DNA from: Sediminimonas sp.
GTDB lineage: Bacteria > Pseudomonadota > Alphaproteobacteria > Rhodobacterales > Rhodobacteraceae
Direction of reading: 5' to 3'
Assembly: GCF_024637375.1 (NCBI RefSeq)
Contig: NZ_JAGXFK010000093.1
Location: 1-34,498, forward strand
Length of the DNA: 34,498 bases
How positions within the stretch are numbered: the stretch's first letter is position 1; every line of letters starts with the position of its first letter. Under the pieces are notes generated by a model. The model saw nothing but the letters and a program-made list of their open reading frames with translations. It ran no database searches and was not told the origin of the DNA. Made by a program: the position numbers and the translations under genes. Below are positions 23,587-34,317 of the stretch, one piece after another.

Positions 23587-26500
23587 GGCGTGACGGTCAC
23601 GCGGCCCGCGGCGGTATGCGCGCGGTAGCGCGGGCGATACATATCCTCGACCGACGCCGCCGGGTGATGGAACCGCCCCGGCGACACCGCCCGCACCATG
23701 TAAGCCAGCCGCAGGGGCTCGGCATCGCGCCAGTCCACGGCGGCCAGAAAGCGGTCGGCGCGAAATTCGGCGTGTTCGGCGTGCGCCGTTTCAAGCCAGT
23801 CGAGCGCGGCGATATCACCAGCACGCAACAGGTTGGGGTTGTCGATCTCGAACCCCGCCGGCAGCGGGTCGGTCACCATCAGCCGCGCGCCGATGCGCTC
23901 GAACGGCGTGACCTTCAGCACCACCACCAGCCGTGTGCCCGCAGCCACGGTTTCGGGGCTGACCTCGCGCCCCTCGCGGGTGAAATAGCGCCGCTCGATC
24001 GCCATGCCCTGGCCGCCCGCCGTCACCCGCCCCTGCGGCACACCCAGCGTTGTCAGCGTGAAGTCGGCGGGGCGCGCGCGTGCATTGCCGATCCGAACCG
24101 GGGCAAAGCCGTGGTCGTCCTCCACCAGGCGCACCAGCGGCCCCTCGGCCGGAGTGCCGTTCAATGTCAGCCCCGCCGCCTCGGGCCGGTCGACCAGCGC
24201 ATGCGCGGCCAGCAGCGACCACGCCGCCTCCTGCGTGGAAAGCGGCCCCTCCGCGGCGCCTGCGGCGACGCGCGCGACAAGCGCGGCGCCATCCACCCGG
24301 TCGCTGCCGGCGGCGGTGGCCAGCGCCAGCACCCCGGCCATGTCGCGCAGCGCGGTGCCGTAATCGGCGCGCCAGCGCGGCGCGTCGGGCGTCTCGTCGC
24401 CGGTCCGGTCCCGCGCGAGGCGGCGGGCGGCGCGGGCGAACATCGCGTCGGCGCGCACCGGGTCGCCATAGGCGGCCAGCGCCGCACCCAGTTGCGCCTG
24501 CGCCAGCGGGGTGGCGAAATTGTCGGCCTTCTGGTCGGCATAGTAGCGCAGATCGCCCATCACCGCCGCGCCCTCGCGCGCCAACACCATCAGCGCGTAG
24601 GCGACCGCCTCGCCGCCCGCATCGAAATCGGGGGCGTAATTGACACGGTTGCGCAGGTTGTCCAGCGCCGCCTCGAAGGCCGCATCGGGCACGTCGTGCC
24701 CTTCGGCGCGGGCGCGAGACAGGAAATCGGTGACATAGGCATCGAGCCAGAAATCACCCGACCCGGCGCGCCACAGGCCGAAACTGCCGCTACCCGACTG
24801 CCGGGTGAGGATGCGTCGGATCGCGCCGTTCACCCGTGCGGACAGATCGTCGCCCGCCTCCAGCCCCATCGCCTGTGCGACTCCGCCCAGGTAGAGCAAC
24901 GGCATCGCCGCGCTGGCTAGTTGCTCGGTGCAGCCATAGGGGTAACGATCAAGCGTCGCGATCAGCCCCGGCGCATCCAGTCGTGCCACCGGCCCCGCCG
25001 ACACGATCGCCGTGCCGGTGCCCGGGCGCAGCCCGGCGAACACGTCGCGGGTCAGCTCGAAACTTTCCCCCGCTGCCAACCGCAGCCGCTGCGTGCGCGC
25101 CACCGGCGGGTCGTTTGCGCGCACGCCAAGCACCAGGCGCTTGGTCAGTTGCCGCCCGTCCGGGGTGGTCAATGCCACGCGTAAGCCGTGGTCGCCGGGG
25201 GCATTGGCCGCGATCGGGATCGCGACGCGCGCCCGCCCGCCCTCGGCCAGGGTCACGCCCGAGGGCACATCGCCATGCGCGATTTCCAGTCCCGCATCGG
25301 CGGTCAGGTCAAGCCCCATGCGCCCGGCCGGGCCATCGGCATGGGTCAACTCCAGCAGCAGGCGCGATTCGTCTCCCGGCGCCATGAAGCGCGGCAGGCT
25401 GGTGGTCATCACCACCGGATCACGAACCGTGACATCGGCGCGCGCCTGCCCCACCGCCGAATCCGTCCACGCCACCGCCATCAGCCGCACGGTGCCGTTG
25501 AAATCGGGCATGTCGAAGCGCAGGTCGGCGCCCCCGTCGGGGCCCAGCGTGACCGGCCCGGTGAACTGCGCGACCAGGTCCTCGGTGGGCGGCGGCGCGT
25601 CGGTACGCGCGGCCCGCGCCGCATCGCCGCCAGAGCGCACCCGCCCCAGGGCGCCATTGCCGCTGTCGATCAGACGCCCGTAAAGGTCGCGGATCTCGAC
25701 CCCGAGCCGCCGCTGCCCGAAGTAATGCGCCACCGGGTCGGGGCCGTCAAAACCGGTGAGGTTGAGAATCCCCACGTCCACCGCCGCGACGGTGACATGG
25801 GCGCGCGCGCCCTCGGGCAGGCCATTGATGTGCACGCGTGCCTCCAGCGGTCCGCGGGGGCGGACCACCTCGGGCGCCGTCAGCGCGACGTCAAGGCGCC
25901 GCGCGCCGGGGTCGACCCCGGCATGGGCAATCCCCAGCTCCCGCACCGGCGCGCGGCCCACGTCGCCCGCCACAGGGCGGATGACCGAGGCGCTGACATA
26001 GGCACCAGCCCCCCATTCGTCGGTCACCGGCAATTCGACGGTCGTCGCGCCCTCGCCCACCTCGACCGCGCGCATGGCGATCACCCGGTCGGACATCACC
26101 GTTATCACCGCCGTACCGGGATGGCGCGGCATCATGCGCAGGCGCGCCACGTCGCCGCTGCGATAGGCGGGCTTGTCCAGCGACATCTCCAGCATGTCGG
26201 GCGTGCTTGCCGCGTCCGCCGGCGCGTACCAGCCGGCGTGAAAGTCCACCGAACTGGCAGCATAGGGGCTGTCGCCCTCGCGGGTTTCGACAATCAGCTC
26301 GTAGCGCCCCCAGTCCACCGGCACGGCGACTTCCTGCGGTGTCGTGCTCAACATGGCCTCGCCGGCAGCGACGCGCGCCCGGCTGACAACCGGTTCCCAG
26401 TTCCAGTTGCCGTTCTGGCGATACCACTGATAGCGCGTCTCGACCCGGTTGAGCGTCCAGCGCACCGGCATCTCGGGCGCAGCACCCGCCGGGGCGACGG

Positions 26501-29066
26501 CGCGCAGATCGAAAGCCGCCTCGGCCCCCTGCCCCAGCGCCCCGTCGAAAAGCGGCCGGATGCCGATCATCGGCGCGCCCGGGCGCACCGGGCGCGAGAT
26601 GCTGCGTTCCACCGGGCGGCCCGAGCCTTCGGTCACGCGAACGGTCAACTCGGCGGTGTAGGGGCGCGCCCCGCCGCCTGCCGGCAGATCGGGCAGGGTG
26701 ACGGGCAACCGCGCCTTGCCGGCCTCGTCGGTGGTAGCGGCCGGCAAGGCGCGGGCGCGCGGCTCCGGCACCTCGTCATGGCGGCCAAAACGATAGCCGG
26801 GGTAGGCTTCGAGCCGGTTCGCAGGACGCAGGGTCACCATGCCCTCGACCGGCAGATCGGCACCCGGCGCCCCGAAGAGATAGCGCGCGGCAAGCTCCAG
26901 CGGCGCGGCACCGCCGGGGCGCAGCGGGCCGTCGGGCAGCGACAGTTCCAGGTCCAGCCGTTCGGGCAGGAAATCCTCGACCAGCACCGCGTCGCTGGCC
27001 AGCGCCGGCGTCTCGACATCGGCGCGAATCTCCAGCCGCCAGCCGCCGCGCGGCACGTCCGCACCCAGCGCGAAGTCGAACACATGGCCCCCGTCCAGCC
27101 CCTTGGCCGACACCTTGCGCGCGTATTCCACCCCGTCGGGGCGCAGCAGGATCGCCGTCAGCGGCAGGCCCTTCACCGCCTGTGCCCGCCCGTCGCGGGC
27201 AAGCGCGGTGGCATGGATCGTCTCACCGGCGCGGTAGGCGCCGCGATCGGTGGTCAGGAACACGTCCACCGGGCCGGCCGGGTCGCGCCCCGCCACGCCG
27301 CGGTCCGACAGATCGAAGGCCGGGTCGGTCAGCGACAGGAACGTCAGGTCGTCGCCCTTCCGCACCGTCACCATCGCCGGCGCCGCGCCGGCGGTGCCGC
27401 GCGTCAGGCCGGGCTCGAACCGCGCATGCCCCTGCGCATCGGTGCGGGCACTGTCGAGCACCCGGTTGGCGCGCGACAGCAGTTGCACCTCGGCCCCCGC
27501 ACGCGGGGCGGCGTTGCCAAGGCCGCGCACCATGACGTGCAACCCGTCATTGCCCATCAGCGTCGTGACGCCCAGATCGGACAGCACGAACCACTGCGTC
27601 GCGCCGGGCTGATCGTGGTCGGGCCGCCCCGGAATTCGGGCGGTCAGCGCGTAGAGGCCCGGCGGCAGATCGGCGATCGCCGCCCCCATGGGCAGGCGCG
27701 TCGTCATGTCGGCGTTGAGGCTGTTTTCCACGTCGGCCTGCCCGGTCCAGACCTTCTCGGCGACCTCGCCGGCGAACCCGCGCAGGCGCCACTGGTCCAG
27801 CGGGCGGTTGAAATACCCCTCCTGCACGCTGCGCAGCAGGTTGCGGTCGGCAACGTGGCGCAAGGTCAGATCGACCCGGTCAAGGTTGACCGTGCGAATG
27901 GGCAGCGCCGCGTCCGCGCCGCGCGGCAGAACATAGGCACGGCCGGGAAACACCGCGCTCGGGCTGCGATCACGCACGTAAAGCGTCAGCGTCACGTCGC
28001 GGGCCAGTTCCTCGCCGCTGGCCGCCGGCAGGCCGCTGCGAAAGGTGACGCGATAGCGCTTGCCGTGCTTGACGCCTTCGACGCAAAGCTGCCGGCCCTC
28101 GGCCTGCACGGCCATGGTGGCATCGGGCACGCGCAGGTAAGGCGCGTAGTCCACCCCTGCCTTGACCAGCGGCTCGGAAAACTGCGCGCACAACCGCGGC
28201 TCGGCGCTGTCGGAATCGACCTCGTGGCCGGTGATGCGGAAACCGTACTTGCCGATCGCCTCGTCCAACATCTCGGCAATGTCCTGCCGCCCCGGCTGCG
28301 CCGCCTGCGCCAGGCGCAGCGCCGGGATCATGTCGCGCCCGCGGCGCTGCGTCTCCAGCGCGCGGGCCAGCACCGTCAGCGCCGCGGCCTCTTGCGTGGG
28401 GGCGGTGGCGCGCAGCGCCGCGTTGGTCGCAGCGGCGACAGCGCGGGCCTGCATCCGGTTCGCCTGCGCACCACTGTCGGTATCGACCTCCAGCGCAAGG
28501 CGCGCGTATTCGGCCCAAAGCGCGCTGCTGTCGGTCTGCGCCAGGGCCGCGCCGGTCCAGCGCAGCGCGCCGGGCAGATCGCCCGCCGCGCGCCGCTGCG
28601 CCGCCGCCTCAAGCAACTGCGCGGGCGCATACTGGCCGAAAGGGTGACGACGGCCCAACGCCTGCGCCTCGTCGCGGGCGTCGGCAAGGGTCTTCTCGCC
28701 AAGGAATTCCAGCGCCCGCGCGCGCGCATCGGCCTGCCGCAGAACCGCGCGGTCGGTGGCGCGCAACTCGGCCGAAAGCGCACCTTCGTAAGGCGCGCGC
28801 GCCTCGACGCCGCGCTTGGGAAAACAGGCATTCGAACGACTGTTGAAGGTGAACGCGTTGCAACGCGCATCCGCCACGCACGCCCTCTGGCAGGCCTCGA
28901 AGGTGGTGTCATAGAGCTTCTGCAAATCGCCGCCGGGGAAATCCACATCGCGGGTGACCACGGCGCGGCGGTCGGGTACATAGCTGTCCGACGCGCCCTG
29001 CGCCGCGGCGATCCCGGGCACCAGAAAAGCCGCCAGCAGGGCAACCGCGGAAATAATCCTGCGCAT
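23583..29066 (-). CDS. Bacterial alpha-2-macroglobulin with N-terminal PAN/Apple domain
   Basis: An 1827-aa periplasmic protease trap. Residues 1-22 are a signal peptide ending AAA-QG; there is no lipobox, unlike Escherichia coli YfhM, which is a lipoprotein. Residues about 35-88 form a PAN/Apple-like domain with Cys59, Cys63, Cys69 and Cys81. A helical segment (about 105-270) precedes the macroglobulin beta domains (about 280 onward). The thioester site is in YPYGCTEQ, with Cys1379 and Gln1382, so covalent trapping should be possible; the thioester domain continues to about 1650. GGGAG lies eight bases before the chosen ATG. The frame is open 27 codons further upstream, without a signal-like start. 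It is the first gene of a two-gene unit with pbpC. Confidence 0.94.
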   Translation of the reverse strand: MRRIISAVALLAAFLVPGIAAAQGASDSYVPDRRAVVTRDVDFPGGDLQKLYDTTFEACQRACVADARCNAFTFNSRSNACFPKRGVEARAPYEGALSAELRATDRAVLRQADARARALEFLGEKTLADARDEAQALGRRHPFGQYAPAQLLEAAAQRRAAGDLPGALRWTGAALAQTDSSALWAEYARLALEVDTDSGAQANRMQARAVAAATNAALRATAPTQEAAALTVLARALETQRRGRDMIPALRLAQAAQPGRQDIAEMLDEAIGKYGFRITGHEVDSDSAEPRLCAQFSEPLVKAGVDYAPYLRVPDATMAVQAEGRQLCVEGVKHGKRYRVTFRSGLPAASGEELARDVTLTLYVRDRSPSAVFPGRAYVLPRGADAALPIRTVNLDRVDLTLRHVADRNLLRSVQEGYFNRPLDQWRLRGFAGEVAEKVWTGQADVENSLNADMTTRLPMGAAIADLPPGLYALTARIPGRPDHDQPGATQWFVLSDLGVTTLMGNDGLHVMVRGLGNAAPRAGAEVQLLSRANRVLDSARTDAQGHARFEPGLTRGTAGAAPAMVTVRKGDDLTFLSLTDPAFDLSDRGVAGRDPAGPVDVFLTTDRGAYRAGETIHATALARDGRAQAVKGLPLTAILLRPDGVEYARKVSAKGLDGGHVFDFALGADVPRGGWRLEIRADVETPALASDAVLVEDFLPERLDLELSLPDGPLRPGGAAPLELAARYLFGAPGADLPVEGMVTLRPANRLEAYPGYRFGRHDEVPEPRARALPAATTDEAGKARLPVTLPDLPAGGGARPYTAELTVRVTEGSGRPVERSISRPVRPGAPMIGIRPLFDGALGQGAEAAFDLRAVAPAGAAPEMPVRWTLNRVETRYQWYRQNGNWNWEPVVSRARVAAGEAMLSTTPQEVAVPVDWGRYELIVETREGDSPYAASSVDFHAGWYAPADAASTPDMLEMSLDKPAYRSGDVARLRMMPRHPGTAVITVMSDRVIAMRAVEVGEGATTVELPVTDEWGAGAYVSASVIRPVAGDVGRAPVRELGIAHAGVDPGARRLDVALTAPEVVRPRGPLEARVHINGLPEGARAHVTVAAVDVGILNLTGFDGPDPVAHYFGQRRLGVEIRDLYGRLIDSGNGALGRVRSGGDAARAARTDAPPPTEDLVAQFTGPVTLGPDGGADLRFDMPDFNGTVRLMAVAWTDSAVGQARADVTVRDPVVMTTSLPRFMAPGDESRLLLELTHADGPAGRMGLDLTADAGLEIAHGDVPSGVTLAEGGRARVAIPIAANAPGDHGLRVALTTPDGRQLTKRLVLGVRANDPPVARTQRLRLAAGESFELTRDVFAGLRPGTGTAIVSAGPVARLDAPGLIATLDRYPYGCTEQLASAAMPLLYLGGVAQAMGLEAGDDLSARVNGAIRRILTRQSGSGSFGLWRAGSGDFWLDAYVTDFLSRARAEGHDVPDAAFEAALDNLRNRVNYAPDFDAGGEAVAYALMVLAREGAAVMGDLRYYADQKADNFATPLAQAQLGAALAAYGDPVRADAMFARAARRLARDRTGDETPDAPRWRADYGTALRDMAGVLALATAAGSDRVDGAALVARVAAGAAEGPLSTQEAAWSLLAAHALVDRPEAAGLTLNGTPAEGPLVRLVEDDHGFAPVRIGNARARPADFTLTTLGVPQGRVTAGGQGMAIERRYFTREGREVSPETVAAGTRLVVVLKVTPFERIGARLMVTDPLPAGFEIDNPNLLRAGDIAALDWLETAHAEHAEFRADRFLAAVDWRDAEPLRLAYMVRAVSPGRFHHPAASVEDMYRPRYRAHTAAGRVTVTP

Positions 29067-29228
29067 AATCGATCTCCCTCGCAATGCCATGAGCGTGCCA
29101 CGCGGCACGCACGCTTGGCAACGATTCCTGCGCGGCGGGATCAGCACGCGCGCCCGCAGCCCTTAATCGCCTGTTCACCGCATTGGCCGATGCTGCCCAG
29201 CGACAACCGGGCGTGTCGGAGGACGGGC

Positions 29229-31013
<1,785 letters not shown>

Positions 31014-31778
31014 TCAGCCCGGTGTGCCCCCGCGCACGAACACCATCCTGTCGCCCTCCGACATCTCCGGGCGGTAGCGATAACCGCCACTGTCGAAGTC
31101 GCGCAGCGCGTCCGGCTCGGTCAGCCGGTGCTGGATGATGTAGCGCGCCATGGCGCCGCGCGCGTGTTTGGCATGGAAGCTGACGATCTTGGGTCCGCCC
31201 TCGCGGTCCTCCATGAACACCGGGGTGATCACCCGCAGGCTCAGCGCCTTGTCCCGCACGGCGGCGAAATATTCCTGGCTGGCACAATTGACCAGCGTAT
31301 CGGTCCCCAGCGCCGCGGCCTGGTCGTTGAGCGCCCGCGCGATTCTGTCGCCCCAGTAATCGTAAAGCGTCTTGCCGCGATCGGTGCGCAGGCGGCTGCC
31401 CATTTCCAGGCGGTAGGGCTCTATCTCGTCCAGCGGGCGCAACACCCCGTAGAGCCCCGAAAGGATGCGCAACCGGTCCTGCGCCCAGCGCATCTCATCA
31501 TCGTCCAGGCTGGCGGCCTCCAACCCCTGGTAGGTATCTCCGGCAAAGGCCAGCGCGGCGGGCTTGGCCACCATCGCGCCGAAGTCGCGAAACCGCTCGG
31601 CATTGAGCCGCGCCAGCTTGTCGCTGATGCCCATCAGCTTTTGCAACTCCCCCACCGTCAGCCCCCGTGCCACTTCAACCAACTCGGCGGCTGCCTCGGC
31701 GAATTGCGGGCGGGTGGCGGCGACACCCTCCACCGGCGTCATGTCCAGCTTCTTGGCCGGCGATACCACGATCAGCAT
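31014..31778 (-). CDS. yaaA: Peroxide stress protein YaaA
   Basis: A 254-aa member of the YaaA (DUF328/UPF0246) family. In Escherichia coli YaaA is induced by OxyR, lowers free iron during peroxide stress and binds DNA. Family blocks are the N-terminal LIVVSPAKKLD, LAFAGDTYQGLEAASL, LSGLYGVLRPLD, EMGSRLRTDRGKTLYDYWGD, VNCASQEYF and FHAKHARGAMARYII. Its stop codon directly abuts the stop of the histidine kinase gene. It lies 34 bases after recQ on the same strand and probably shares its transcript. The gene links weakly with mbfA in the same window, another iron/peroxide protection gene, but they are 23 kb apart and this is not evidence of a shared function. Confidence 0.95.
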   Translation of the reverse strand: MLIVVSPAKKLDMTPVEGVAATRPQFAEAAAELVEVARGLTVGELQKLMGISDKLARLNAERFRDFGAMVAKPAALAFAGDTYQGLEAASLDDDEMRWAQDRLRILSGLYGVLRPLDEIEPYRLEMGSRLRTDRGKTLYDYWGDRIARALNDQAAALGTDTLVNCASQEYFAAVRDKALSLRVITPVFMEDREGGPKIVSFHAKHARGAMARYIIQHRLTEPDALRDFDSGGYRYRPEMSEGDRMVFVRGGTPG

Positions 31779-31812
31779 GGGCGCACTCCTGTGTTGGAAC
31801 CTTGCCGCCGAT

Positions 31813-33861
31813 CTAGCCCGCCGCGCGCAGAACGTCCAGAAACGCCGCGCCGAAGCGGTCCACCTTCATGTCGCCCATCCCCGAGATGCGCGCCATATCG
31901 GCCAGCGTCGCCGGGCGGCGTTCCGCGATCTGGCGCAGCGTGCCATGGGTACACGACAGGTATTTTTCCGTTCCCATCTCGCCGCGTGCCAGATCGGCCT
32001 GCGCCTGCGCGAGACGGTCGAAAATGTCGCCCGCCGCGCGCCCGGCCAGCTTGCGGCGGGTGGGATGAACGGTCTCGACCGCCCCGTTGATGACCTCGAG
32101 GAAAGCCGCGCCATAGCTTTCCAGCTTTTTTGCCCCCACTCCGCCAATATGCGCCATCGCGTCCAGGTCGGCGGGGCGCGTCTCGGCCATCTCGATCAGG
32201 GTGCGGACGTTGAAGATCATGTAGGCGGGCAGGTTCGCGCCCTCCGCCAGCGCCCGGCGCTTGGCCTTGAGCGCCGACAGCAGCGGCGCGTCCTCGTCCG
32301 AGACCAGCGCCCGCACCATGGGGCGCCGCGGCCCGGCGCGCACCCCGTCGCGGCGCAGGGTGATCTGTTCGAGATCGCGCAGGATCGGCAGCGCCCGGTC
32401 GGTCATGCGCAGCGCGCCGTGGCGCTCGGCATCGGGGCGGATCAGGTCGTGGCCCATCATCTGCCGGAAGATACCCTGCCACTGCGGGCGCGAAAACTCG
32501 CGCCCCACGCCGAAGGTGGGCAACCCGTCATGGCCGCGCGCGCGCAGCTTGTCGGTGGCGTTGCCGGTCAGGATGTCGATCAGGTGCCCGGCGCCGAACC
32601 GTTCCTCGGTGCGCAGGATCGCCGACAGCGCCTTGCGCACTGCCTGTGTGCCGTCGAACGTCTCGGGCGGGCGATCGCACAGATCGCAGGCGCCGCAGGG
32701 CTCGCCCAATGTCTCGCCGAAATAGGTCAGCAGGCTTTGGCGGCGGCATGTCAGCGCCTCGGCCAACCCCAGCAGCGCGTTGAGCCGGCCGTGGTCGGCG
32801 CCGCGCCGCTCGGCGGGGGCGAGCCCCTCGTCGATCTGGGTGCGGCGCAGGCGGATGTCGTCTGGGCCGTACAGCGTCAGCGTCTCGGCGGGCGCCCCGT
32901 CGCGGCCGGCGCGGCCGATCTCCTGGTAATAGGCCTCGATCGACTTGGGCAAATCGGCATGCGCCACCCAGCGTATGTCGGGCTTGTCCACGCCCATGCC
33001 GAAGGCCACCGTCGCCACCACGACCAAGCCATCGTCGTGCTGGAACCGGGTTTCGACCTCGCGCCGGGCCTGGGCCTCCATGCCACCGTGATAATGACAG
33101 GCGGTATGGCCGACCTCGCACAGCGCCCGCGCCAGACCTTCGGTCTTGGCGCGGGTGGCGCAATAGACGATCCCGGGCTGCCCCTTGCGCGCGGCGGCGA
33201 AATCCAGAATCTGCCACCGCGGCCCATCCTTGGCGGCAAAGGCCAGGTGGATGTTGGGCCGGTCGAACCCGTGCAGAAATGTGCGCGGCGCCTGCCCGGC
33301 GAACAGCCGCGCGACGATTTCCTCGCGGGTCTCGGCATCGGCAGTGGCGGTGAAAGCGGCCAGCGGCACGCCAAGCGCCTCCCTCAGCTCACCGATGCGA
33401 AGGTAATCGGGCCGGAAATCGTGGCCCCACTGGCTGACGCAATGCGCCTCGTCCACCGCGATCAGCCCCACGCCGATGCGCCGCAGCATGCCCAGCGTGC
33501 CACCCGACGACAGCCGCTCGGGCGCGATGTAAAGCAGTTTGAGCTGCCCCGCCTCAAGCGCCTCTCGCACGGCGTCGGTTTCCGCGTCGGTATTGCCCGA
33601 TGTCAGCGCCCCCGCCGCAACCCCCGCCTCGCGCAGGGCGCGCACCTGGTCGCGCATCAGCGCGATCAGCGGCGAGATCACCACCGTCACGCCGTCGCGC
33701 ATCAGGGCGGGCAGTTGAAAGCACAGCGACTTGCCGCCGCCGGTGGGCATGATCGCCAGCACGTTGTCGCCGCGGGCTACCGCCGCGACGATCTCTTCCT
33801 GGCCGGGGCGGAAGGCGTCAAAGCCGAATACCTGGCGCAATAGCGGCGCGGCGCCTGACAT
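31813..33861 (-). CDS. recQ: ATP-dependent DNA helicase RecQ
   Basis: A 682-aa 3'-5' DNA helicase for recombination and repair. Motif 0 is FRPGQEEIV, Walker A is MPTGGGKS (Lys44), motif II is DEAHCVSQWGHDFRPDY, motif III is AFTATAD, motif V is VATVAFGMGVDKPDIRWV and motif VI is QEIGRAGRDG. The zinc-binding module has the expected four Cys (TCRRQS and CGACDLC). After the winged-helix region come two HRDC-like domains (about residues 512-590 and 605-680), the second ending ISGMGDMKVDRFGAAFLDVL. One HRDC is usual in enterobacteria, so this is a longer form. The ATG has no strong site. It is probably the first gene of recQ-yaaA. Confidence 0.96.
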   Translation of the reverse strand: MSGAAPLLRQVFGFDAFRPGQEEIVAAVARGDNVLAIMPTGGGKSLCFQLPALMRDGVTVVISPLIALMRDQVRALREAGVAAGALTSGNTDAETDAVREALEAGQLKLLYIAPERLSSGGTLGMLRRIGVGLIAVDEAHCVSQWGHDFRPDYLRIGELREALGVPLAAFTATADAETREEIVARLFAGQAPRTFLHGFDRPNIHLAFAAKDGPRWQILDFAAARKGQPGIVYCATRAKTEGLARALCEVGHTACHYHGGMEAQARREVETRFQHDDGLVVVATVAFGMGVDKPDIRWVAHADLPKSIEAYYQEIGRAGRDGAPAETLTLYGPDDIRLRRTQIDEGLAPAERRGADHGRLNALLGLAEALTCRRQSLLTYFGETLGEPCGACDLCDRPPETFDGTQAVRKALSAILRTEERFGAGHLIDILTGNATDKLRARGHDGLPTFGVGREFSRPQWQGIFRQMMGHDLIRPDAERHGALRMTDRALPILRDLEQITLRRDGVRAGPRRPMVRALVSDEDAPLLSALKAKRRALAEGANLPAYMIFNVRTLIEMAETRPADLDAMAHIGGVGAKKLESYGAAFLEVINGAVETVHPTRRKLAGRAAGDIFDRLAQAQADLARGEMGTEKYLSCTHGTLRQIAERRPATLADMARISGMGDMKVDRFGAAFLDVLRAAG

Positions 33862-33941
33862 GGATCACCTGCAAGAATTACCAGATTTGCTCTTGCCGGA
33901 GTATTCACATACCAGACCTGCCCGGGCAAGCCCTGCCCGCG

Positions 33942-34226
33942 CTACCGCAGCAGCAATTCCGGCAGGATGTAGTCGCGCAGCGAAATGACGATGATGAACG
34001 CCACCAGCGGCGCCAGGTCCAGCGGGCGCGTGTCGGGCAGGATCCGCCGGATCGGGGCATAGATCGGCTCCAGCAGGCGGTTGAGCCCGTACCAGATCTG
34101 CGCCACCAGTTGCTGGCCGAGGTTGAGTACCTGGAAATTGATCAGCCAACTCATGATGATATGGGTGATCATGATGAAAAACGCCACGTCGAGCAGCAGT
34201 CGCAGGGGTCCGTAGATCGCCATCAT
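33942..34226 (-). CDS. YggT-family membrane protein
   Basis: A 94-aa integral membrane protein with two hydrophobic segments (about residues 7-30 and 70-90). Between them is the family block YGLNRLLEPIYAPIRRILP, typical of YggT/Ycf19-type proteins. These are linked in various bacteria to cell division, osmotic stress or membrane protein organisation, without a settled biochemical role. Two ATGs stand in tandem at the start and a weak GGACGA lies upstream. It lies 91 bases downstream of glyA and 80 bases upstream of recQ on the same strand. The length is normal for a one-repeat member. Confidence 0.88.
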   Translation of the reverse strand: MMAIYGPLRLLLDVAFFIMITHIIMSWLINFQVLNLGQQLVAQIWYGLNRLLEPIYAPIRRILPDTRPLDLAPLVAFIIVISLRDYILPELLLR

Positions 34227-34282
34227 GGGTCTGGTTCGTCCGTGTCAGGGATATGTTGGTCAAGACCTAAGCGTTCCGGCCG

Positions 34283-34303
34283 GCGCGGGCAAGGGGCCCG
34301 CGC
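34283..34303 (-). terminator. GC-rich hairpin downstream of glyA
   Basis: GCGCGGGC-AAGGG-GCCCGCGC is a perfect 8-bp stem 15 bases after the glyA stop codon and before yggT. There is no T-tract after it on the minus strand, so it could be a weak or factor-dependent terminator or a transcript-stabilising hairpin. Confidence 0.45.
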
Positions 34304-34317
34304 GCGGCACGGGTGCG

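Noticed and set aside
22722-24920. 732-codon plus-strand open frame over pbpC and the macroglobulin gene
   Set aside because: Crosses two well-supported overlapping minus-strand genes and has low-complexity Arg/Pro/Ala sequence.
25188-29228. Very long plus-strand open frame (over 1300 codons) antisense to the macroglobulin gene and continuous with the histidine kinase frame
   Set aside because: It is very rich in Arg, His, Gln, Gly and Pro, has no domain and mirrors codon bias of the real minus-strand gene. The kinase has its own ATG with GGAGGA at 29229.
31564-33843. 759-codon plus-strand open frame over recQ
   Set aside because: Shadow of recQ; no recognisable domain and typical Arg/Gln/His-rich antisense composition.
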